Shown piece by piece: positions 1 through 5,592 of a stretch of 7,119 bases of DNA; the first letter of the stretch is position 1; the number at the start of each line of letters is the position of its first letter. Position numbers and translations under genes: made by a program. The stretch is from positions 1-7,119 of the forward strand of contig NZ_DATCRY010000173.1 in assembly GCF_036568765.1 (NCBI RefSeq), read 5' to 3'. The DNA comes from GSA-30 sp036568765 (lineage in GTDB: Bacteria > Pseudomonadota > Gammaproteobacteria > Xanthomonadales > Rhodanobacteraceae). The notes under the pieces are model-generated. The model saw only the letters and a list, made by a program, of their open reading frames with translations. It was not told where the DNA came from and searched no databases.

Positions 1-948
1 GTCGATGTCAACGTGCATCCGGCCAAACACGAAGTGCGGTTCCGTGAACAGCGGTTGGTGCACGATTTCTTGTTCCGCAGCTTGCATGAAGCTCTCGCGC
101 AAACACGTGCTGGGCAAGTGGCGAGTCATGCACAGGCCGGCGAAGACGGGTTGTCGATGCTTGCCGGCAGTGTCCCGGCTACCGCCTATGCCGCACCGCC
201 TCGCGCGGCGGCGCCCGCATGGCCCGGACAATTCAGCCAAAGCCGCCTTAGTCTGGGTGTGCGCGACGAGCCGCTTGCGGACTACGCGGCCTTGTTAGGG
301 CCGGCAACGCAAACGATATCCGTCGGCGTACAACCCACATTGCCGGAGAGCGACGATGACGCTGCGCCGCCACTGGGTTTTGCCATCGCACAGTTGAAGA
401 GCATCTATATCCTGGCCGAGAACGAACAAGGACTGGTATTAGTGGATATGCACGCGGCCCACGAGCGCATTACCTATGAAAAGCTCAAGTCCGGCCGTGC
501 GGCAAGCAATCTTCGCTCGCAATTGCTGCTGGTGCCGCTGCAGATATCGGTAAGCGCCAAAGAAGCGGCTGCTGCCGAAGAACATGCCGAGGCGCTGGCC
601 GACTGGGGTCTCGAACTTTCCCGCAGCGGCCCGGCAGGCGTGGTCGTGCGCCGTATTCCTGCGCTCCTTGAGGGGGCCGACGTGGCGCAATTATGCCGCG
701 ATGTTCTGAGCGAACTGGCTCAGCACGGCAGTTCGCGCCGCTTGCAGGAGTTGGAGAACGAATTGCTTTCGACCATGGCCTGCCATGGTTCGGTACGTGC
801 CGGACGGCGCTTGACCTTGCCGGAAATGAACGCGTTGTTGCGTGAGATGGAGGCGACCGAGCGCTCAGGTCAGTGCAACCACGGTCGTCCGACCTGGACG
901 CAGCTGAGCCTGGGTGAGCTGGATCGGCTGTTCCTGCGTGGCCGGTAG
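1..948 (+). CDS. mutL: DNA mismatch repair protein MutL, C-terminal half (5' end outside window)
   Basis: This is the last 315 residues of MutL, the ATP-driven matchmaker that links MutS mismatch recognition to strand incision. The frame is open from base 1 and ends at TAG 946-948. It begins with VDVNVHPAKHEVRF, the conserved end of the N-terminal GHKL/transducer region. An Ala/Pro-rich, poorly conserved linker covers about residues 30-115, followed by the dimerisation domain. That domain carries DMHAAHERITYE (149-160), matching the nuclease motif DQHAX2EX4E except for Met in place of Gln. QLLLVP (174-179) fits the QXX(L/I)XP sliding-clamp-binding pattern. ACHGSVRAG (from 260) and CNHGRP (292-297) complete the metal site seen in endonuclease-type MutL. 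Such MutLs occur in bacteria without MutH, so this protein probably nicks DNA itself; that activity is inferred. Full-length MutL is usually about 600-650 residues, so roughly half lies upstream. Confidence 0.97.
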   Translation, partial: VDVNVHPAKHEVRFREQRLVHDFLFRSLHEALAQTRAGQVASHAQAGEDGLSMLAGSVPATAYAAPPRAAAPAWPGQFSQSRLSLGVRDEPLADYAALLGPATQTISVGVQPTLPESDDDAAPPLGFAIAQLKSIYILAENEQGLVLVDMHAAHERITYEKLKSGRAASNLRSQLLLVPLQISVSAKEAAAAEEHAEALADWGLELSRSGPAGVVVRRIPALLEGADVAQLCRDVLSELAQHGSSRRLQELENELLSTMACHGSVRAGRRLTLPEMNALLREMEATERSGQCNHGRPTWTQLSLGELDRLFLRGR

Positions 949-1057
949 GTTATAACTAACGGTTTCGAAGTCATAAGCCATAGCCTTGCGGCTCGTGTAT
1001 TTGGACGTCCATACTGCAAAACGCCTGATGAGTGGGGCTTATTTGTGGGGACGTGCC

Positions 1058-1999
1058 ATGTTACGCCGACATCTGTGGATGGGATTCTTGAGTCTTGGAG
1101 TGGGCCTAGTGCACGCCGAACATAATGCTTCATCGAAGGTGTCATCGACCGAACCGTCTGCTACCGAAGTGACGCGGCAAGCCGAACAATGGCAACAGCA
1201 GCGCCTGGCCCGGCTGACCGCGGCCGACGGCTGGCTGAGCCTGGTCGGCCTGGATTGGTTGCATCAAGGCGACAACCGCGTCGGCAGCGCCGCCGATAAC
1301 GACATCGTGCTGAAGGTGGGGCCGGCACACCTGGGTGTGATTTCGCTGGCTGCCGATGGCACGGCCAAGATCGTGCTGGACGAGAATAGCGGCGCGACTA
1401 TCGATGGCAAAACACAGCACGAAGCCAGACTGATCGACGATGTGCAGGCGGGCGAAAAGGGCAAGCCGACCACTGTGGCGTTCGGCACGGCCAATTTCTT
1501 CGTGATCGAACGCGACGGCCGCAAAGGTCTGCGAATCAAGGATGCCGATGCGCCTACGCGCAAGCATTTCCTCGGCCTGGACTACTACCCCATTGAATCG
1601 TCCTGGCGCGTGGTCGCCGATTGGGTGCCATTCGATCCGCCACATAAACTGGAGATCGGCACGGTGCTTGGCACCATCGACAAAGTCGACGTACCCGGCA
1701 AGGCCGTGTTCCAGCGCGACGGCCATACCTTCGAACTCTTGCCCTACCAGGAAGAGCCCGGTGGCGAGCTATTTTTCGTGATTGCAGACCGCACATCGGG
1801 CAAGGAAACCTACGGCGCGGCACGTTTCCTCTATGCCGCGCTACCCAAGGACGGCAAAGTGGTGCTGGATTTCAATCGCGCTTACAACCCGCCTTGCGCG
1901 TTCACTCCCTATGCTACGTGTCCGCTAGCTCCGCCGGAAAATCGGTTGGATATCGCTGTGACTGCCGGAGAAAAGAAGTATCGCGGTTCGGAACATTGA
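1058..1999 (+). CDS. Secreted DUF1684 family protein
   Basis: This 313-residue protein belongs to DUF1684, whose function is unknown. Family hallmarks are WLSLVGLDWL (59-68), RVGSAADNDIVL (74-85), GLDYYPIESSWRV (173-185), SGKETYGAARFLYA (247-260), and the C-terminal block DFNRAYNPPC...TPYATCPL...PPENRL (271-297). The ATG at 1058 was chosen because GGGGA lies six bases upstream and because translation from it gives a clean Sec signal peptide: two Arg, a hydrophobic stretch, then cleavage predicted after VHA (about residue 20). No lipobox Cys is seen, so a soluble periplasmic protein is expected. In-frame TTG 986 and ATG 1028 would bury the signal peptide behind a charged extension. The gene lies 109 bases after mutL, so it may be transcribed separately. 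The 74-120 region has a spacing reminiscent of FHA-type beta sandwiches, which is only a resemblance. Confidence 0.9.
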   Translation: MLRRHLWMGFLSLGVGLVHAEHNASSKVSSTEPSATEVTRQAEQWQQQRLARLTAADGWLSLVGLDWLHQGDNRVGSAADNDIVLKVGPAHLGVISLAADGTAKIVLDENSGATIDGKTQHEARLIDDVQAGEKGKPTTVAFGTANFFVIERDGRKGLRIKDADAPTRKHFLGLDYYPIESSWRVVADWVPFDPPHKLEIGTVLGTIDKVDVPGKAVFQRDGHTFELLPYQEEPGGELFFVIADRTSGKETYGAARFLYAALPKDGKVVLDFNRAYNPPCAFTPYATCPLAPPENRLDIAVTAGEKKYRGSEH

Positions 2000-2003
2000 T
2001 GAA

Positions 2004-2090
2004 TGGGAGATGGGCAGCGGGAATGCTTTTTTTGGAAACTTCGGGCTGATTGCATGAATACGGACTTGCGTCCCCGCTACCCATCTCCCA
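2004..2090. repeat. Intergenic element bounded by an 18-nt inverted repeat
   Basis: The arms at 2004-2021 (TGGGAGATGGGCAGCGGG) and 2073-2090 (CCCGCTACCCATCTCCCA) are reverse complements with a single mismatch (17 of 18). A 51-base loop separates them. The element fills most of the gap between the convergent DUF1684 and enoyl-CoA hydratase genes. It could be a small palindromic repeat unit or MITE-like remnant, or an mRNA 3' stem for both transcripts. A run of seven T (2027-2033) lies just inside the left arm. No clear target-site duplication flanks it. The inverted repeat is seen directly; its identity as a family of repeats is inferred. Confidence 0.6.
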
Positions 2091-2103
2091 CCTCCGCTTT
2101 TCA

Positions 2104-2886
2104 TCAGCGTCCGACAAACGCCGCCTTGCGCTTCTCCAGAAACGCGCTCGTCCCTTCGCGCATGTCTTCAGTGGAAAACGCCAGCGCAAAGGCCTGGGTC
2201 TCGAATTCCAGTCCTTGATCGATCCCGGTTTCACCGCCTTGCAACACGGCATCGAGGATGCCGGCGGCAGCGAGCGGCGCGGCGTTTGCCAACTGGTTGG
2301 CCATGGCGGCCACCGTTTCGTCCAGGGTTTCCGGCGCCACCACACGGTTGACCAGACCCAGTTCGTATGCGCGCTGCGCATCGATCGGCGCGCCAAGCAG
2401 GCACAGCTCCAGCGCGGCAGCGCGGCCGGCCAGGCGCAGCAGGCGTTGCGTGCCACCGAAGCCAGGAATCAGGCCGAGATTGATTTCTGGCTGGCCGAAC
2501 TTGGCTTTTTCGCTGGCTACGCGTAGATGGCAGGCCATGGCCAGTTCCATGCCGCCACCCAGTGCGAAGCCCTGAATGCGTGCGATGACCGGCTTGCCCA
2601 GCCGCTCGATGGTCGACATCAGGCGTTGCCCGGCACGCGAGAACCCCTGTGCCTGCACCGGTGTGTAGCCGTTCATTTCCGCGATATCCGCACCGGCGAC
2701 AAAGGCCTTGTCGCCAGCGCCGGCCAGCACCACGACGCGCACGGCATCGTCCTGTGCGGCCTGGTTGAAGGCCAGGGTCAGTTCGTTGAGCGTCTCGCGG
2801 TTGAGCGCATTGAGCTTGTCCGGGCGATTGACCGTGATGTTGCGCACGGCGTCACGGTGGCTGATCTCGAGGTTGCGATAGGCCAT
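2104..2886 (-). CDS. Enoyl-CoA hydratase (crotonase)
   Basis: This 260-residue protein fits a complete single-domain crotonase. It should hydrate trans-2-enoyl-CoA to 3-hydroxyacyl-CoA in the second step of beta-oxidation, in the cytoplasm. AFVAGADIAEM (61-71) forms the CoA/oxyanion region. GFALGGGMELAMACH (106-120) and FGQPEINLGLIPGFGGTQRL (130-149) carry Glu114 and Glu134, aligning with the two catalytic glutamates of rat crotonase (Glu144 and Glu164). Both are present, so it is probably a true hydratase. The start is ATG at 2886, where MAYRNLEIS opens the fold as usual. The frame runs open further upstream, but that extension lies across the divergent FKBP start and lacks family sequence. 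Upstream of the ATG only a weak GGA is seen. The physiological substrate (short-chain fatty acid, amino-acid or phenylacetate derivative) cannot be told from sequence. Confidence 0.93.
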   Translation of the reverse strand: MAYRNLEISHRDAVRNITVNRPDKLNALNRETLNELTLAFNQAAQDDAVRVVVLAGAGDKAFVAGADIAEMNGYTPVQAQGFSRAGQRLMSTIERLGKPVIARIQGFALGGGMELAMACHLRVASEKAKFGQPEINLGLIPGFGGTQRLLRLAGRAAALELCLLGAPIDAQRAYELGLVNRVVAPETLDETVAAMANQLANAAPLAAAGILDAVLQGGETGIDQGLEFETQAFALAFSTEDMREGTSAFLEKRKAAFVGR

Positions 2887-3019
2887 GGCGGATGTCCAAT
2901 GGTTAAAGGGCGCATGGTAGCAGCGGGAACCTTTGCCGAACCGGGCTTTCTCATGTCCGGCCTTAGGGCCACCGGATGCGCCGGCATGGTAAGGTTCGCG
3001 CGTTGCGATGGAGGACGGC
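2887..3019. promoter_or_regulatory. Divergent intergenic region with weak promoter candidates
   Basis: This 133-base gap separates the divergent enoyl-CoA hydratase (minus) and FKBP (plus) genes and must hold both promoters if neither reads in from elsewhere. Candidate -10 boxes are TACCAT on the minus strand (2919-2914), 27 bases before the hydratase start, and TAAGGT on the plus strand (2990-2995), 24 bases before the FKBP start. Each matches TATAAT only in part. I see no convincing -35 hexamer for either. No obvious operator palindrome was noticed. Confidence 0.3.
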
Positions 3020-3736
3020 ATGACATATTGGCGATGGTTGGCTCTGGGCATGTTCGTGCTGGCAGGTTTGGCGCATGCGCAGAATCGTGCCGTCCCGCCG
3101 AACGCTTCCTCGGCGAAGTTGGACAAGAACAAGCTGTCCTACGCCATTGGTTACCAGATTGGCAGCCAGTTCGCTTCCGGCGATCCGGATGTGGATATCG
3201 CTACCATGCAGAAAGCCATCCAGGATGCATACAGCAAGCGCCCACCGTCGGTGCCCATGCTCGAGATGCATCAGCAGCTGCAAGCGCTCGATATGCAGGA
3301 GCACGATCGCGCGCTGACCGAATACAAGCGCATCGCGGCGGCCAATGCGCGCAAGAGCGCCGATTACCTGGAGCGCAACGGCAAGCAGACGGGCGTGGTG
3401 CAACTGCCTTCGGGTATCCAGTACCAGGTGATACGCAAGGGCGAAGGTACGGGTAGTCCCTCGGTGACCAGCATGGTCACAGTCAACTATCGTGGCATGT
3501 TGATCGATGGCACCGAATTCGACAGCACCTGGGCGCGCGGTGCCCCGGTGAGCTTCATGGTCGACAAGGTCATCCGCGGCTGGCAGGACGTCATTCCGCG
3601 CATGCACGTCGGCGATCGCTGGAAAGTGGTGATTCCACCCAATCTGGCCTATGGCGAGGGCGGTGCATTGCCGCGTATCGGTCCGAATGAGGCGCTGGTT
3701 TTCGAAATCGAGCTGCTCGCCATAAAACAGCCGTAA
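3020..3736 (+). CDS. Exported FKBP-type peptidyl-prolyl cis-trans isomerase (Mip/FkpA-like)
   Basis: This 238-residue protein probably catalyses proline isomerisation and assists folding in the periplasm. Residues 1-20 form a Sec signal peptide ending LAHA before Gln21. Residues about 34-125 form an alpha-helical FKBP_N dimerisation domain, including LSYAIGYQIG, with a charged long helix after residue 80. Residues about 130-235 are the FKBP catalytic domain, with VNYRGMLIDGTEFDST (155-170), VIRGWQDVIP (184-193), PPNLAYGEGG (206-215) and LVFEIELL (226-233). Tyr157, Phe167, Asp168, Val184, Ile185, Trp188, Tyr211 and Phe228 align with the ligand-pocket residues of FKBP12, so the enzyme should be active. 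ATG 3020 is preferred over in-frame ATG 3008, because GGAGGA (3010-3015) sits four bases before it and would overlap the upstream ATG. Lipoprotein sorting is unlikely, since no lipobox Cys is seen. It resembles Mip, FkpA and FklB; the exact orthologue is uncertain. Confidence 0.95.
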   Translation: MTYWRWLALGMFVLAGLAHAQNRAVPPNASSAKLDKNKLSYAIGYQIGSQFASGDPDVDIATMQKAIQDAYSKRPPSVPMLEMHQQLQALDMQEHDRALTEYKRIAAANARKSADYLERNGKQTGVVQLPSGIQYQVIRKGEGTGSPSVTSMVTVNYRGMLIDGTEFDSTWARGAPVSFMVDKVIRGWQDVIPRMHVGDRWKVVIPPNLAYGEGGALPRIGPNEALVFEIELLAIKQP

Positions 3737-3766
3737 AGACGGGCTATGTGCCCGGCGTAGGGCATC

Positions 3767-3786
3767 GCGCATGCGTTAAGATGCGC
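3767..3786 (+). promoter_or_regulatory. Candidate -10 box inside a 6-bp inverted repeat, upstream of the DUF1289 operon
   Basis: TAAGAT at 3777-3782 matches four of six bases of the sigma-70 -10 consensus and lies nine bases before the DUF1289 start codon. It is embedded in a small inverted repeat: GCGCAT (3767-3772) and ATGCGC (3781-3786), eight bases apart. No good -35 hexamer was seen. If used, transcription would begin within a few bases of the ATG and give a leaderless or nearly leaderless mRNA, consistent with the absence of a Shine-Dalgarno sequence there. Confidence 0.3.
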
Positions 3787-3791
3787 CATCT

Positions 3792-3983
3792 ATGCCGAAC
3801 GATCCCGCTCCCGCCGTCCCGCCGATTGCCAGCCCCTGCATCGGTATTTGCCGATTGGACAGTCGTGGCTATTGCGAAGGTTGCCTGCGCACGGGCGATG
3901 AAATCGCTCGCTGGCGGGGTATGGGCGATAATGAGCGCCTTCACTACATGCGCGAGATTCTGCCTGCCCGCAAGGTCGATTGA
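3792..3983 (+). CDS. DUF1289 domain mini-protein with CX3C-X7-CX2C cysteines
   Basis: This 63-residue protein is a typical full-length DUF1289 member. Its core reads SPCIGICRLDSRGYCEGC (14-31), followed by LRTGDEIARWRGMGDNER (32-49). The four cysteines (16, 20, 28, 31) are spaced like a metal-binding knuckle; bound metal is plausible but not shown here. The molecular role of the family is not established, and an Fe-S or zinc site should be treated as a hypothesis. It is the first gene of a three-gene block: its TGA (3981-3983) overlaps the ATG of the Nudix gene (3983) in TGATG. No ribosome binding site precedes ATG 3792, where a nearby -10-like box suggests leaderless translation. DUF1289 genes are often found beside Nudix or other housekeeping enzymes in proteobacteria, from general recollection. 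Confidence 0.9.
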   Translation: MPNDPAPAVPPIASPCIGICRLDSRGYCEGCLRTGDEIARWRGMGDNERLHYMREILPARKVD

Positions 3984-4585
3984 TGGATATTGCCTGGGAC
4001 CAATGGCAGGCCGCACTACAACCACTGGGCCAGCCGCCCTCGGGGCCGGGCTGGAACCATGCGGATATGGCCGTCTTGCTTGGCGATGCGCCACGTCGTC
4101 CAGCTGCGGTGCTCGTCGGTGTGCGCGAGGGTGTGCAGCCGCGACTCATTCTCACCGTGCGCACCGACAGCTTGCAATCGCATGCGGGGCAGGTGGCGTT
4201 TCCTGGAGGTAGCATGGATCCAGACGATGCCAGCCCCGTGCACACGGCGCTGCGCGAAAGCCATGAGGAAATCGGCCTGGATCCTGCAGCGGTCGCGCCG
4301 TTGGGTTATCTGGATCGTTTTGAAACCATCTCGGGATTCTGCGTGACACCGGTGGTGGCGAAGGTCGCCGCCGATGCACCGCTTTACCCTGCGCCCGACG
4401 AGGTGGCGGAGATCTTCGAAGTGCCGTTGGCGTTTTTCCTGGAGCCGGCCAACTTGCGTCGCTACACCATGGATTTTCGCGGTCATAGCCGCGCTATGGT
4501 GGAGTTCCTGCACGGTGGTCATCGGATCTGGGGGGCGACAGCGGCGATGCTGTTGAATCTGCTGACGAGGCTTGGGCGAGTATGA
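3983..4585 (+). CDS. Nudix hydrolase, CoA pyrophosphatase type (NudL-like)
   Basis: This 200-residue protein most likely hydrolyses coenzyme A or acyl-CoA to 4'-phosphopantetheine (or its acyl form) and 3',5'-ADP, using Mg2+ or Mn2+. The CoA-specific signature upstream of the Nudix box is recognisable as LTVRTDSLQSHAGQVAFPGG (57-76), where Gln65 replaces the Arg usual in this motif. The Nudix box follows as GGSMDPDDASPVHTALRE (75-92) and SHEEIGL (93-99), with Arg91, Glu92, Glu95 and Glu96 matching the REUXEEXGU core. As in E. coli NudL, the box is one residue longer than canonical and has Asp82 at the first acidic position. The start is ATG 3983, overlapping the preceding stop, with AAGG at 3972-3975 as a weak ribosome site. 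Its stop overlaps the next ATG as ATGA, so the three genes are probably translationally coupled. Confidence 0.93.
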   Translation: MDIAWDQWQAALQPLGQPPSGPGWNHADMAVLLGDAPRRPAAVLVGVREGVQPRLILTVRTDSLQSHAGQVAFPGGSMDPDDASPVHTALRESHEEIGLDPAAVAPLGYLDRFETISGFCVTPVVAKVAADAPLYPAPDEVAEIFEVPLAFFLEPANLRRYTMDFRGHSRAMVEFLHGGHRIWGATAAMLLNLLTRLGRV

Positions 4586-5430
4586 AGCTGTACACCACCC
4601 TGATTTCGGTCGAAGCACTGGCGGCGCTGCCCGCCGAGCATGTGCTGATCGTGGATTGCCGTATCGATCTTGCCGATCGCACCAAAGGCGACATGGATTA
4701 TCGCCAGGGGCATATCCCTGGCGCGGTCTATGCGAATCTGGAAACCGATCTTTCCGATCTGTCGCGCTCGACGCAGGGCCTGGGGCGACACCCATTGCCG
4801 TCCGAGAAGGCCTTTGCCGCGCTGCTGGCGCGTTGGGGCTGGCGGCGTGGCATGCAGATCGTTTCCTATGATGCCGCCAGCGGTTCGCTGGCGGCGGCAC
4901 GCCTATGGTGGATGCTGCGCCTGACCGGGGTGCGTGACGTTGCCGTGCTCGATGGGGGATATCCCGCATGGCTGGCCTCCGGCAAGCCGGTGGAAACACG
5001 CCTGCCTGAGCGCGCGTCTACCCATGTATCGCTGCGCTTCGATCCGGACGAGGTGTTGTTCGAGTACGAGCCCGGTGCCAGGCCTGAAAGCCTGATGATC
5101 GATGCTCGCGCTACTCAGCGTTTCCGTGGCGAGGTCGAGCCGCTCGATCCGGTGGCCGGCCACGTACCGGGTGCGCGTAATCGTCCGTTTACCGCCAACC
5201 TTGATGAGCACGGCTATTTCAAGTCGGCCGAGGTGCTGCGCGAGGAGTTCCTGGCCGTGCTGGGCGAGCATCGACCTGAAGACGTGGTGCATATGTGCGG
5301 TTCGGGCGTCACCGCCTGCCATAACCTGCTGGCGATGGAGCATGCCGGTTTGCACGGCTCGCGCCTGTATGCCCCTTCATGGAGTGGCTGGCTTAGCGAC
5401 CGCAGTCGTCCGGTAGCCACCGGCGACTAA
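4582..5430 (+). CDS. sseA: Thiosulfate/3-mercaptopyruvate sulfurtransferase (tandem rhodanese)
   Basis: This 282-residue protein transfers sulfur from a donor such as 3-mercaptopyruvate or thiosulfate to cyanide, thiols or other acceptors, through a persulfide on a cysteine. It has two rhodanese domains, about residues 5-135 and 165-280. The N-terminal domain is catalytically dead as usual, with Asp97 in SYDAASG at the cysteine position. The C-terminal loop CGSGVTAC (239-246) holds active Cys239. CG(S/T)GVT is the loop type of mercaptopyruvate sulfurtransferases such as E. coli SseA (281 residues), whereas bovine rhodanese has CRKGVT, so 3-mercaptopyruvate is the better guess. Other motifs are VDCRIDL (24-30), GHIPGAVYANLETDLSD (43-59), LDGGYPAWLASGKP (123-136), and AGHVPGARNRPF (192-203). 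The ATG overlaps the Nudix stop, and only a distant GAGG precedes it, so coupled translation is likely. The symbol is by homology; orthology is not tested. Confidence 0.92.
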   Translation: MKLYTTLISVEALAALPAEHVLIVDCRIDLADRTKGDMDYRQGHIPGAVYANLETDLSDLSRSTQGLGRHPLPSEKAFAALLARWGWRRGMQIVSYDAASGSLAAARLWWMLRLTGVRDVAVLDGGYPAWLASGKPVETRLPERASTHVSLRFDPDEVLFEYEPGARPESLMIDARATQRFRGEVEPLDPVAGHVPGARNRPFTANLDEHGYFKSAEVLREEFLAVLGEHRPEDVVHMCGSGVTACHNLLAMEHAGLHGSRLYAPSWSGWLSDRSRPVATGD

Positions 5431-5474
5431 AGGAATCCTTGAAATACTTTTGGGTGACGGATGTAGCAGCGTTA

Positions 5475-5521
5475 CCCCTCACCCAGCCTTCTCCCCTGGC
5501 TTGCCGGGGGAAGTGAGTGGG
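5475..5521. repeat. Imperfect C-rich/G-rich hairpin in convergent gap
   Basis: CTTCTCCC (5488-5495) pairs with GGGGGAAG (5506-5513), including one T-G wobble, around a ten-base loop. The outer CTCA (5478-5481) and TGAG (5514-5517) can add four pairs. The style, C-rich left arm and G-rich right arm near convergent gene ends, recalls extragenic palindromic repeats of gammaproteobacteria. No T tract follows on either strand, so it is not a classical terminator. Membership of a repeat family is inferred from appearance only. Confidence 0.4.
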
Positions 5522-5592
5522 CAGCGCCGCAAAGTCCCTCAGCGCAGACTATTGGACATTCCCCAGCCCTAATCAGATTAGTAGTCGCGCTT

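Noticed and set aside
986..1057. TTG and upstream ATG starts for the DUF1684 protein
   Set aside because: They would place a charged extension before the signal peptide, and ATG 1058 has the better ribosome site.
1142..1726. 194-codon minus-strand open frame opposite the DUF1684 gene
   Set aside because: Shadow of a recognisable family on the other strand, with no motif of its own.
2027..2033. Seven-T run as an intrinsic terminator after the DUF1684 gene
   Set aside because: Only a three-base-pair stem can be drawn directly before it, so a standard terminator is not supported; the larger inverted repeat is reported instead.
2527..3456. 309-codon plus-strand open frame across the hydratase and FKBP genes
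   Set aside because: It is antisense to the enoyl-CoA hydratase and out of frame with the FKBP gene, both of which have clear family motifs. Its translation shows no recognisable domain.
2963..3772. 269-codon minus-strand open frame opposite the FKBP gene
   Set aside because: The opposite strand encodes a complete FKBP with active-site residues and a signal peptide, so this is a shadow.
4016..4999. 327-codon minus-strand open frame opposite the Nudix and sulfurtransferase genes
   Set aside because: It is Arg/His-rich, crosses two well-supported genes and shows no family motif; typical antisense frame of GC-rich coding DNA.
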